A stretch of 64,000 bases of DNA from Psychrobacillus sp042945595. Lineage in GTDB: Bacteria; Bacillota; Bacilli; Bacillales_A; Planococcaceae. Location of the stretch: positions 868,001 through 932,000 of the forward strand of contig NZ_CP168493.1 of assembly GCF_042945595.1 (NCBI RefSeq), in the 5' to 3' direction. Positions 7,713 through 16,215 of this stretch are shown piece by piece; position 1 is the first letter of the stretch; every line of letters starts with the position of its first letter. The notes below the pieces were generated by a model that saw nothing but the letters and a program-made list of their open reading frames with translations, made no database searches and was not told the origin of the DNA. The position numbers and the translations under genes were made by a program.

Positions 7713-9056
7713 ATGTTATTTTTAGTGATTTTTCTTGGTGTAGTTTTAGTTGTCGTGGCAACAGCTGTGTTCAAGCTTCATCCATTTTTAGCTTTATTAA
7801 TTAGTGCGTTTTTTGTTGGTATTGCTTCTGGAATGCCATTACTGACTGTTGTAGAAAATGTAAATACCGGATTCGGCGGACTCATGACGAATATCGGTCT
7901 AGTTATTGTTGCTGGAACAATTATTGGGGTTATATTGGAGAAATCTGGTGCTGCTTATCGTATGGCAGAAGTGGTGCTTCGTGTTCTAGGGGAGAAGCGA
8001 CCACAGCTTGCGATGTCTATTATCGGATATATCGTTTCGATACCAGTATTTTGTGATTCAGGTTTTATTATTCTATCAAGCTTGAAAAAATCATTAGCAA
8101 AACGTGCAAAAGTGAAAGTAGCATCTATGACGATTGCATTATCAACAGGTTTATTTGCAACACATACGCTTGTTCCTCCAACACCAGGTCCGATTGCGGC
8201 TGCGGGAAATATCGGAGCTTCTGATTATTTAGGAACAGTTATTTTAGTAGGATTATTTGTAGCAATCCCCGCAGTTATTGTTGGTTATCTTTGGGCAATA
8301 AAAGTAGGAACGAAAATTGATGTGGAAGCGGATCACGAGGAAGCACTGGATTATGACGAAGTAATTAAATCTTTCGGTAAAATGCCTTCTACTTTTAAAT
8401 CGTTTCTTCCAATTATATTGCCAATTTTGTTAATCGGAATTGGTTCCGTAGCTGCACTAACAGGCGGTGACTCAGGGTTTACCAATTTCTTGAGATTCCT
8501 TGGAGCACCAACTGTAGCCTTGTTATTTGGAGTGTTAGCAGCATTTTTATTATTACCTGAAATCAGTGAAAAAACTTTGTCAGGATGGATTGGGGAAAGC
8601 TTGAAAGAAGCAGCTCCTATTCTATTAATCACAGGTGCGGGTGGATCATTCGGTACAGTGATTAAAAATTCTGGGGTTGCAGATCAATTGCAACAAATGG
8701 ACTTAGGAGCACTTGCAAACGGTGCGTTATTCTTACTCGTTCCATTCCTAATTGCAGCAGCACTAAAAACTGCACAAGGTTCATCCACAGCGGCACTTGT
8801 AATAACGTCGTCATTAATTGCACCAATGTTACCTACTTTAGGTATTGAAGGAGCAATGCCACTTGCACTAGTTGTTATGGCAATTGGAGCCGGTGCGATG
8901 ACAGTGAGCCACGTGAACGACAGCTACTTCTGGGTCGTTACACAGTTCAGCGGAATGAAAGTAACCGATGCATACAAAGCACAAACAATGGCAACCTTAC
9001 TCCAAGGTATCACAACAATCGTAGTAACCATGATCCTTTGGTTAATATTCGTATAA
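7713..9056 (+). CDS. GntP-family permease, likely glycerate/gluconate importer
   Basis: This 447-residue polytopic membrane protein belongs to the GntP family of gluconate/glycerate-type proton symporters. Family hallmarks are the SIPVFCDSGF segment, THTLVPPTPGP and the C-terminal MTVSHVNDSYFWVV stretch. An AAGGGGTGTG ribosome site precedes the ATG. Its place directly after glycerate kinase argues for glycerate as cargo; gluconate cannot be excluded. A GGTGCC palindrome and a strong hairpin terminator follow. Confidence 0.9.
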   Translation: MLFLVIFLGVVLVVVATAVFKLHPFLALLISAFFVGIASGMPLLTVVENVNTGFGGLMTNIGLVIVAGTIIGVILEKSGAAYRMAEVVLRVLGEKRPQLAMSIIGYIVSIPVFCDSGFIILSSLKKSLAKRAKVKVASMTIALSTGLFATHTLVPPTPGPIAAAGNIGASDYLGTVILVGLFVAIPAVIVGYLWAIKVGTKIDVEADHEEALDYDEVIKSFGKMPSTFKSFLPIILPILLIGIGSVAALTGGDSGFTNFLRFLGAPTVALLFGVLAAFLLLPEISEKTLSGWIGESLKEAAPILLITGAGGSFGTVIKNSGVADQLQQMDLGALANGALFLLVPFLIAAALKTAQGSSTAALVITSSLIAPMLPTLGIEGAMPLALVVMAIGAGAMTVSHVNDSYFWVVTQFSGMKVTDAYKAQTMATLLQGITTIVVTMILWLIFV

Positions 9057-9068
9057 GGTGCAAGGAAT

Positions 9069-9103
9069 TGTTACAGGTGCCAGGCACCTGTAACACATTT
9101 GTA
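9069..9103. repeat. GGTGCC-family palindrome with asymmetric outer arms
   Basis: The core at 9069-9095 is a perfect palindrome centred on one A, including TTACAGGTGCC and its complement. Beyond it the right arm keeps the family pattern (GTAA-CACATT-TGTAA), whereas the left has GAATTG without the outer TTACA. It is the only family member here whose variable hexamers do not mirror each other. Confidence 0.85.
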
Positions 9104-9107
9104 ATAT

Positions 9108-9149
9108 AAAAATCACCTCCGATACGCTTAGAGTATCGGAGGTGATTTT
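9108..9149. terminator. Strong bidirectional terminator
   Basis: A stem of about 17 bp (AAATCACCTCCGATAC with its complement) with loop GCTTAGA separates the GntP gene from the convergent SLH gene and has T runs on both strands. Confidence 0.88.
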
Positions 9150-9154
9150 GTTTG

Positions 9155-10591
9155 TTAGTTAAAGTATAGCATGTCATCTCGGTAGTTTTGTTTTAAGTCA
9201 GATTCTAAGAAGTTTAAGTAACGTACAAGAAGTTGTGAAGCTTTTCCTCTAGTTAATACTTCATTTGCATTAATGCGATTCTTTTTGTCCGGTTCAATAA
9301 GTCCAAGCGCACTTGCAACGTAGATACTGTCTTTTGCTTCTTTCGGAATTTTGTTATCATCGATAAACTTTGTTTTGTATCCAGGGCTTGGAGCACGACC
9401 TTCCAGTCCTAATGAGCGAACGATAATGGTTGCTGCCTGCGCTCTTGTGATAGAGTCCTTTGCACCAAATTTATTTGCATTAACTGGGCTGACAATGCCT
9501 TTATTTAATGCACTTTCAATATAAACATAGTTAGGATCTTTTGGATCTAGGTCTTCAAATAACGCTTTTTTCACGGTATTCTTCTTTGTTGTTTTTTCTT
9601 CTAGAACACGTAAATCAACTGCTTTCGCAACACTTATCGTAAATTGATCTTTTTTCATTGCGGCATCAGGTGAAAAGAAGTTGCTAGATTCATCGAAAAT
9701 GCCAAGTGAATATAGTTTTTCGATATTAGGTTTTGACCAATGATTCGCTATATCGCGGAATTTTGGAACAATGAGACGCTCTATTTTCGGTGTTTTTTCT
9801 TTATATAAATAAAGGTTACCTGAACCAGCTCCATATGGAATATTATACGTATATTCAGCAACCATGCTTGAAGAGCTAATTACGGCATGTCCACCTTCAA
9901 AACTTGAGAGAGTTGGTGTATGTACTTCATATTCCAATACTTTAGATTTGCTATCAGAAACTTTACTTTTTACAAATGAAGTCCCTACAGGAGTAATGAT
10001 TTCATAATCAATAATTTGTGTATCCGTTGAACCCCAGAAATTTTCATATCCAACGTCTCTTCCTGTCATATGAACGGTAATAGTTTGTTTACCTGCTGCT
10101 GGAGAAGTTTTTAAATAGATTTTGCGAGCAATCACATTTCCAGAATAATAATCTGTTGCAGGGTTATTATCAATGATAGCTCCGTCAGAAAATTGGTAGT
10201 CATCTAGTGTATATGTACTTTTGTCGGTCAATGTTACTTTCTCTGAATAACTTTTTACAGTTTTTTTAGAAGTTGTTTGATTTTTTGTATCATAGTTTTT
10301 TAAATCCGAAACGTAAACGACGCTACGAGTTAATTTATCTCCAGCATTACTTGTTAACGTAAATTTATAAGTAGAAGTTAATTGGTTTTTAGTTTCTTTT
10401 TCAGTAACAGTAGCTTTACCTGTAAATTTGATTGGAGAACCTGATAAGAAAAAAAATTCTTCGTACATATATTCATCTTGAACCCCACCGTTATAATCAA
10501 TTACTTTCGCACTTGCAGCAGGAGTAAACATAATTAGCATTAATAAAATGGTCGCGATGTAAACTGTGATTCTTTTCATTTGATTATTCAT
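9155..10591 (-). CDS. Secreted surface protein with C-terminal SLH domains
   Basis: This 478-residue exported protein has a signal peptide at residues 1-28 (hydrophobic core, AASA-K cleavage). A beta-rich region of no recognised family spans about 30-275. Three S-layer-homology repeats follow, at about 277-325 (FRDIANHWSK), 343-395 (FEDLDPKDPNY, ITRAQAATIIVRSLGL) and 405-465 (FIDDNKIPKEAKDS, LTRGKASQLLVRYL). SLH domains anchor proteins to secondary cell-wall polymer, often pyruvylated, so this protein should sit on the wall. It is 83 bases downstream of another secreted-protein gene on the same strand. The N-terminal function is unknown. Confidence 0.85.
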   Translation of the reverse strand: MNNQMKRITVYIATILLMLIMFTPAASAKVIDYNGGVQDEYMYEEFFFLSGSPIKFTGKATVTEKETKNQLTSTYKFTLTSNAGDKLTRSVVYVSDLKNYDTKNQTTSKKTVKSYSEKVTLTDKSTYTLDDYQFSDGAIIDNNPATDYYSGNVIARKIYLKTSPAAGKQTITVHMTGRDVGYENFWGSTDTQIIDYEIITPVGTSFVKSKVSDSKSKVLEYEVHTPTLSSFEGGHAVISSSSMVAEYTYNIPYGAGSGNLYLYKEKTPKIERLIVPKFRDIANHWSKPNIEKLYSLGIFDESSNFFSPDAAMKKDQFTISVAKAVDLRVLEEKTTKKNTVKKALFEDLDPKDPNYVYIESALNKGIVSPVNANKFGAKDSITRAQAATIIVRSLGLEGRAPSPGYKTKFIDDNKIPKEAKDSIYVASALGLIEPDKKNRINANEVLTRGKASQLLVRYLNFLESDLKQNYRDDMLYFN

Positions 10592-10674
10592 TTGTATTTT
10601 CTGTACCTCTTTCCTATTAATATTTCGAGAAGGTAAGGCATGTAAATAATAGTATTTACATGCCCAATTCTCAA

Positions 10675-12294
10675 TTAATCAACTAAAATAATACGAGCTT
10701 TTGAGTAGTAATCGTGAATAATGTACAATCGATCGTTCTCTTTAAGAAGGTTAATCGAAATGACATTACCGTCTTTAATGAAAGTCGTTTGGGAAATATC
10801 TATATAAGTTAATGGCACAGATTTAGACCAACTTCCACCGTTCCATATACTTGCATCGTTCAAGTCAATATAATAACTTGAATTAAGTTGTAATCGTCCA
10901 ACAGAAACATACGAAGCTAGATTTCCACTTCCAATAATATGAGCGGCAACTACATGATTATCCTTTACATAGAAATATGCATATTTGCTAGTGCTATACG
11001 TAAAGTCTTTCGTTGAGCTATTATAATCGTCCACGACATCAGTATCATTACTAATATTCAAACTAGTACTTGAAGTAGAATACCAATAATTGTTAATCAA
11101 CCTGTTTGCATTTGTAATCAGTATTTGATTAGAACCAACGTTACTAATTTGTCCAAAGTAAATTTCATAGTTTGACAAGCTAGCACTTTGGAACCCGTCA
11201 TTTGTAATTTGAATAATATTTGCGTATTGACTGGATGCACCGCCACTAGTAATTACATAGGCATCCCCTCTTTGAGAAAGAGTACTTGCATCGACTAATC
11301 GGCCGTTACGAATAATGATCGTTCCTTGATGATAAGAAATATTTCCTACATTGGATAGTTTGATTTTTTGTGAAGTAGTATCAACCGCATTTAAACTCTC
11401 ATGAATCGTTCGTTCATTGGATTGCTTAATAATTATTTTTTGGACCACTTCTTTACCTAATTGGTTAATAGTTACATAATAAACCTCGTTATTTACATAG
11501 TAACGAAGTTGAGTAGGGTCAATTTTTTTATTCCCAACATATATAGGAGTCTTAGTTGTAAATGGTCTAGATGTAAGAGAATTTGGTGATATTGATTGCC
11601 AATCCCAGTTTTGAAAAACTTTCTCATCTTTAACTAGGAGCTTCTTTTGATTTGCATCAATTTGTTGAATTGTTCCTTTGTATAAATGTTCCACCTGGAT
11701 ACCTTCCACGATTATTTCAATAGTAGAAAGTGTATCTAAGTCATAATCTGAAAGGTTTAGTTTAACGCGGTCTCCCTCAAACAATACGCTTAAATCTACT
11801 AGTTTCGAATCTTTAAAAACTTGCGTATATTGATCCAAATAAAATCTTTTCGATTGTTTATTCTTTAAATTAATGGCGATAAATTTACCGTTTCTATCAA
11901 TTTCATTCACTGTGCCAGTTAAATATTCTCCTATTGCTTTGGAATTTCCTTGAGGAATATCCGCGAAGCCACGAAGTTCTGTTACCTTTGCTAAATCTAC
12001 AGATGCCTGAATCCACATTCCTTCTTTAAATGCATCTATAGTTGTAGAAGTCGAATTAATAAAAAGTGGCGTATATTTATCAATTTTCAATGTTATGGTT
12101 TTACCGTTATCATTAATCAATGTAATTTTTGTTAATTTTTTTTCTGTTGTTTTGTCACTTAGCACAACTTCTTCATAAGTAGCATCGACGAACATTCCAT
12201 CTACTAGCGTAGATGCATTCGCAGAAAAGGGGATAGAGAAGGTTGTGAACAATAAAACAATCAATGTGAGTATGTATGTTAAAAACTTAAACAA
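10675..12294 (-). CDS. Secreted protein of repeated small beta-barrel-like modules
   Basis: This 539-residue protein has a clear signal peptide (about residues 1-27, ending near ANAS). The mature part has recurring segments such as LTGTVNEIDRNGKFIAI, YKGTIQQIDANQKKLLV, LNAVDTTSQKIKL and YFGQISNVGSNQILI. This G-x-(V/I)-x-x-I-D-x-N-x-x-x-(I/L) pattern suggests tandem OB-like or DUF5666-like modules, but I do not recognise a named family. Translation starts at TTG with AGGAGG eight bases upstream. It has no SLH domain of its own but may be co-transcribed with the downstream SLH protein, suggesting they act together at the surface. Confidence 0.7.
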   Translation of the reverse strand: MFKFLTYILTLIVLLFTTFSIPFSANASTLVDGMFVDATYEEVVLSDKTTEKKLTKITLINDNGKTITLKIDKYTPLFINSTSTTIDAFKEGMWIQASVDLAKVTELRGFADIPQGNSKAIGEYLTGTVNEIDRNGKFIAINLKNKQSKRFYLDQYTQVFKDSKLVDLSVLFEGDRVKLNLSDYDLDTLSTIEIIVEGIQVEHLYKGTIQQIDANQKKLLVKDEKVFQNWDWQSISPNSLTSRPFTTKTPIYVGNKKIDPTQLRYYVNNEVYYVTINQLGKEVVQKIIIKQSNERTIHESLNAVDTTSQKIKLSNVGNISYHQGTIIIRNGRLVDASTLSQRGDAYVITSGGASSQYANIIQITNDGFQSASLSNYEIYFGQISNVGSNQILITNANRLINNYWYSTSSTSLNISNDTDVVDDYNSSTKDFTYSTSKYAYFYVKDNHVVAAHIIGSGNLASYVSVGRLQLNSSYYIDLNDASIWNGGSWSKSVPLTYIDISQTTFIKDGNVISINLLKENDRLYIIHDYYSKARIILVD

Positions 12295-12454
12295 ATAAAA
12301 TGCCTCCTATCTAATTGTATTTTTCTATATACATGATATATCGGAAGAAAAACGCTAATTGTTAGATAAATAGGAGAATTCCCTTGTAATTATAGAATGA
12401 AGAAATTAAAGAGAATAACTATTATTTAATGCTTAGTTGGTCATCAACTTATCG

Positions 12455-12479
12455 CTTTTCGAAAATTAATTTTGAAAAG
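12455..12479. promoter_or_regulatory. AT-rich inverted repeat with CodY-like halves upstream of ilvE
   Basis: CTTTTCGAAAATT is followed by AATTTTGAAAAG, an almost perfect inverted repeat resembling overlapping, imperfect CodY boxes. It lies in the 284-base divergent region between the secreted-protein gene and the branched-chain aminotransferase gene. A TATAATTGCA direct repeat (12505-12514 and 12535-12544) lies nearer ilvE. Nothing else was seen in this gap. Confidence 0.3.
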
Positions 12480-12578
12480 GTATTTCTAATTTTTAATAAA
12501 GTAGTATAATTGCATATAATATATTGCACATAAATATAATTGCAATAATAACTTTTATTGATAGGGGAAAAGTACGTC

Positions 12579-13652
12579 ATGAGTAGTCTAAAAATTCAAA
12601 TTACTAGAAGTGAAAACAAAAAAGAAAAAGTACCAGCTGATCAGCTGATTTTCGGTAGAACCTTTACGGATCATATGTTTATCGCAGATTATACGGAAGG
12701 TATAGGCTGGCATGATCACAGAATTGTCCCTTATCAACCGATTACTTTAGATCCATCTTCAACTATTTTTCACTATGGACAAACTGTTTTTGAAGGGATG
12801 AAAGCATATTTATCAGATGACGGTGTTGTTCGTTTATTCCGTCCTGAAGAAAATATGAAGCGGATGAATAATTCATGTGACCGAATGAGTATGGCAAAAA
12901 TAGATGAAGAACAGGCACTTGAAGCATTGAAGCAATTAATAGAGGTTGATAAAGAATGGATTCCTTCTGAACCAGGGACATCCTTATACATTCGTCCATT
13001 TATGATTGCAACTGAGGCACATTTAGGGGTTTCAGCTGCTCTTACTTATAGTTTCATTATAATAATGTCTCCTGTTGGTTCTTATTATAAAGAGGGGATT
13101 CACCCTGTGAAAATTCTAGTGGAAAGCGAGTATGTTCGGGCTGTTGCAGGCGGAACTGGTACTGCGAAAACCGCGGGAAATTATGCTTCAAGCTTAAAAG
13201 CTCAGGAAGTAGCTGATCTTGGAGGGTATGCACAAGTTCTTTGGTTAGATGGTATTGAACGCAAATATATAGAAGAAGTAGGAAGCATGAATGTGTTCTT
13301 CAAAATTGGTGGCGAAGTTGTAACTCCTGCTTTAAATGGTAGTATTTTAGATGGGATTACTCGAAAATCGATTATCCAATTGTTAAAACATTGGGATGTT
13401 CCGGTAACGGAGCGTAAAGTTTCAATGGAGGAAATTCGTGAAGCCTACCGAACTGGTAAGTTAGATGAAGCTTTTGGAACTGGCACTGCAGCGGTAATAT
13501 CTCCAATAGGAGAACTTCGCTGGAAAGGTGAATTATTTTACGTGAATAATGGGGAAACAGGAGAGCTTTCTAAGAAGCTTTATGATACATTAACTGGTAT
13601 TCAAAAGGGAACTGTACAAGATCCATTTGGTTGGGTAGTTGAACTAGATTAG
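12579..13652 (+). CDS. ilvE: Branched-chain amino-acid aminotransferase
   Basis: This class IV PLP aminotransferase catalyses the last step of valine, leucine and isoleucine synthesis, or the first step of their breakdown. Visible features are FHYGQTVFEGMKAY near the N-terminus, the TAKTAGNYASS segment carrying the expected PLP lysine, EVGSMNVFF, and the C-terminal GTGTAAVISPIGEL. The 357-residue length fits the bacterial group related to B. subtilis IlvE/IlvK. The ATG was chosen over an upstream in-frame TTG because AGGGGAAA lies in the correct place. It is preceded by a possible CodY-like operator and is apparently monocistronic. Confidence 0.93.
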   Translation: MSSLKIQITRSENKKEKVPADQLIFGRTFTDHMFIADYTEGIGWHDHRIVPYQPITLDPSSTIFHYGQTVFEGMKAYLSDDGVVRLFRPEENMKRMNNSCDRMSMAKIDEEQALEALKQLIEVDKEWIPSEPGTSLYIRPFMIATEAHLGVSAALTYSFIIIMSPVGSYYKEGIHPVKILVESEYVRAVAGGTGTAKTAGNYASSLKAQEVADLGGYAQVLWLDGIERKYIEEVGSMNVFFKIGGEVVTPALNGSILDGITRKSIIQLLKHWDVPVTERKVSMEEIREAYRTGKLDEAFGTGTAAVISPIGELRWKGELFYVNNGETGELSKKLYDTLTGIQKGTVQDPFGWVVELD

Positions 13653-13747
13653 GGCTTAGCTTATAGAATAGTTGGTTATGCATTAAAAACAATGAGATAT
13701 CAAAAACTTAGGATGTTTACAACTTGTTGATTTTGGGGGAATGGAAA

Positions 13748-14545
13748 ATGAAACCACTTATTGGTATATGCGCAAACTACTTATCAGATGATGCAATTGG
13801 TATGGAAGTAGGGATTGGAGCTGCGCAACAAGAATGGCAATTACTTGCAGATGATTATATAGTTGCAATAGAACGTGCTGGAGGGGTGCCAGTAATCCTC
13901 CCGATAACAGAGGATTTGGAGACGCTAACACCACTTTTGCAAAAGTTAGACGGTATTTTATTCTCAGGAGGATCGGATATCGATCCAAATTATTACGGGG
14001 AATATCCTCGATTTGGTTTAGGATTAATTGAGCCAAGACGTGACGATCATGAAGTGAAGCTGGCTCAAAAGATTTTATTTGAAACAGCATTACCTGTCCT
14101 TGGAATTTGTCGAGGCATGCAGCTGTTAAACGTCGCAACAGGTGGAACGCTGTATCAAGATTTAGAGTCACAAAAGCCAGATGGTATTAATCATTCTGTA
14201 TCTAAAGCGTTAAGGCATCACCCATTTCATCCAGTGAAAATTGAGAAAGGGTCTGCCCTCCACACTATTTACGAAACCGAGGAAATAGGGGTAAACAGCT
14301 TTCACCATCAAGCAGTGAAAGAATTGGGTAAAGGATTTAAAACTTCTATGACTGCTCCAGACGGAATCGTGGAAGCAATTGAATGGGATCAAGATCGCTT
14401 TGTTGTAGCCGTACAATGGCATCCAGAAATGATGGAAGGCCCTTTGGCAACAATTCGTCCAATTTTCAATGCTTTTGTGGAAGAATGTAAAGCAGCAGCT
14501 AATCAAATTCACACTTTAGTAGATAATACTGAAATTATTGCTTAA
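13748..14545 (+). CDS. Peptidase C26 / gamma-glutamyl-GABA hydrolase family amidase
   Basis: This 265-residue class I glutamine-amidotransferase-like hydrolase is of the PuuD/GATase1-like type. The nucleophile motif is LGICRGMQLLNVA, preceded by ILFSGGSDIDPNYYGE; the C-terminal VQWHPEMM supplies His and Glu. Family members remove gamma-linked glutamate, for example from gamma-glutamyl-GABA in putrescine breakdown. The substrate here is open because no Puu partners are nearby. GGGGGA lies about eight bases before the ATG; an upstream in-frame TTG is less likely. It converges on the Y1 transposase gene. Confidence 0.87.
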   Translation: MKPLIGICANYLSDDAIGMEVGIGAAQQEWQLLADDYIVAIERAGGVPVILPITEDLETLTPLLQKLDGILFSGGSDIDPNYYGEYPRFGLGLIEPRRDDHEVKLAQKILFETALPVLGICRGMQLLNVATGGTLYQDLESQKPDGINHSVSKALRHHPFHPVKIEKGSALHTIYETEEIGVNSFHHQAVKELGKGFKTSMTAPDGIVEAIEWDQDRFVVAVQWHPEMMEGPLATIRPIFNAFVEECKAAANQIHTLVDNTEIIA

Positions 14546-14560
14546 TATTAGGGTCCTCTT

Positions 14561-15166
14561 TTATGTCAAAACTCCTTGACGCTGAGGGGACTTTTCTTCT
14601 TCCAAAGGTATACGGAAGTTTTCACAATAGCTACGGTAATCGCTATCTTTAATTTCAGGATAAGTTTCTATAAAAGAAGGAAGTAATTTCGTGTTCAAAT
14701 ATGGATACGGTGATTCTATTTCCGAAACATAATATTTATATGAACTATAAGTATAATTTTCCATTTTATCAGTTATGAAACCTTTCGTATTAAGTGGATT
14801 TTGGTGAATATAGCTGCTTACATTCAATAGACTAATTGGGTCTGACACCATGCTAGCAAAGTAGCGAGTTTCATAAAGTTGTCCATAATAATTATATTTT
14901 CTTTTAAAATACTCCGAATACCTTTTATTCACAATTGCCATTATATTCGATAATGGTACTTCTGGAGAACGGATCAGCAGATGATAATGATTATTCATTA
15001 CGCAATATGCAATAATGGTAAAAGGATATTTTAAATTCGTTTTATAAAGTGCTCGAAAAAACAATGCAAAGTCCCCATCATTTAAAAATATATTTTGCCG
15101 ATTATTTCCCCTCATCGTTACATGATAATAAATTTCTGGTTGCCAAATCCTTCTCATTCTTCCCAT
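14561..15166 (-). mobile_element. REP-associated tyrosine transposase (RAYT, Y1_Tnp family)
   Basis: This 201-residue protein of the single-strand HUH nuclease superfamily opens with RRIWQPEIYYHVTMRGNNR, typical of RAYTs. The histidine motif is in MNNHYHLLI (HYH), followed by the domesticated-transposase segment YGQLYETRY and a SSYIHQNPL helix. It appears intact, with no IS200-type end structures or partner orfB. A perfect 51-bp GGTGCC palindrome lies about 235 bases upstream of its start, and related palindromes are dispersed over the first 19 kb. RAYTs elsewhere are linked to spreading or maintaining REP/BIME palindromes; that role here is inference. It is isolated between a hydrolase gene and a two-component operon. 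Confidence 0.88.
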
Positions 15167-15400
15167 TCAAACTGCACCTCCAACGTATTTCATTCACCAT
15201 ATAACAAAATGATAAATACCACAATTGTCATAATTTGCGCTTTCCTGCGACAATTTTCTTTTGATACATAAAAACAGGCCGAAATATAATTTTACTCACT
15301 AAAAAGCGTTCAAAATAAAATTTCTGACATTTCACCATTTGTCCTAATATGTCGAGAAAATTTCTTTCACCCCCTGTCGACTACCCATTAAATGGGACTA

Positions 15401-15451
15401 TCATTACAAGCGTGTTACTGGTGCCAGGCACCAGTAACACGCTTGTAATGA
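15401..15451. repeat. Perfect 51-bp palindrome (GGTGCC family)
   Basis: Two exact 25-base arms flank a central A. Each arm reads TCA-TTACA-AGCGTG-TTAC-T-GGTGCC toward the centre. It lies between the RAYT gene and the response-regulator gene and has no T-tract. The rest of the 340-base gap holds AT-rich sequence and no gene I can support. Confidence 0.9.
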
Positions 15452-15507
15452 ATCAAACCAGGCTTTTACGTTGTGTGATAGAATAAGGGGAAAAGAGGGG
15501 GATTCGG

Positions 15508-16215
15508 ATGAAGGAGCAGGTTTTAATTATTGAGGATGAGGAGAATATTGCACGTGTTTTGCAATTGGAGCTGGAGTTCGAAGGATACGAGGTCGAAATT
15601 GCGTACACCGGTACAGATGGTCTGATTAAATATCGAGAGAAGATGTGGGATTTAATACTGTTGGATTTGATGCTGCCTGGTTTGAACGGCCTGGATGTGC
15701 TGAGAAGAATAAGAGCGACGGAATCTGATACGCCAGTGATTTTATTGACAGCTAAAAGTGATATAGAGGATAAGGTGGCTGGTCTCGATCTTGGAGCAAA
15801 TGATTATGTAACGAAGCCATTTGAAATTGAAGAGCTTCTTGCGCGTGTTCGTTCCTCTATTCGATTTTCAAAATCCGCTGCAATCCCTTTCATAAAGGAC
15901 GAGAATGTGCATATATTTGAATCGCTCATGTTAAACGAGCAAACCCGTGAAATTTGTAGAGATGGACAATCGATTAATTTGACACCACGCGAATATGATT
16001 TATTGCTTTATTTGATGAAACACCCTCATCAGGTATTAACTAGAGAACAGCTTTTAGATGCAGTATGGGGTTTTGATTATTACGGAGATACAAATGTAGT
16101 GGATGTTTACATACGATATGTTCGAAAAAAAATTGAAGAAAATCAGAAATCTTCCCTTATTCAAACTGTCCGTGGAGTTGGTTATGTATTGAAGGAGCAA
16201 AAGAATGAGGCTTAA
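15508..16215 (+). CDS. OmpR/PhoB-type response regulator
   Basis: This 235-residue DNA-binding regulator has a receiver domain at 1-120 with acidic ED at 9-10, phospho-acceptor Asp53 in LLLDLMLPG-type context, Thr at LLTAKSD and Lys103 in YVTKPF. The C-terminal winged helix has NLTPREYDLLLYLMKHP and VDVYIRYVRKKI. It overlaps the kinase gene by 11 bases, indicating translational coupling. With the kinase and a PepSY protein behind it, the set resembles B. subtilis ykoGHI and also ArlRS. The input signal is unknown. Confidence 0.92.
   Translation: MKEQVLIIEDEENIARVLQLELEFEGYEVEIAYTGTDGLIKYREKMWDLILLDLMLPGLNGLDVLRRIRATESDTPVILLTAKSDIEDKVAGLDLGANDYVTKPFEIEELLARVRSSIRFSKSAAIPFIKDENVHIFESLMLNEQTREICRDGQSINLTPREYDLLLYLMKHPHQVLTREQLLDAVWGFDYYGDTNVVDVYIRYVRKKIEENQKSSLIQTVRGVGYVLKEQKNEA

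Noticed and set aside
12541..12578. Upstream TTG start for ilvE at 12558
   Set aside because: Only the ATG at 12579 has a correctly spaced AGGGGAAA ribosome site, and family proteins begin there.
14561..15166. Complete IS200/IS605 insertion sequence
   Set aside because: No TnpB partner or IS-type ends were seen, and the sequence opening is RAYT-like rather than IS200-like.
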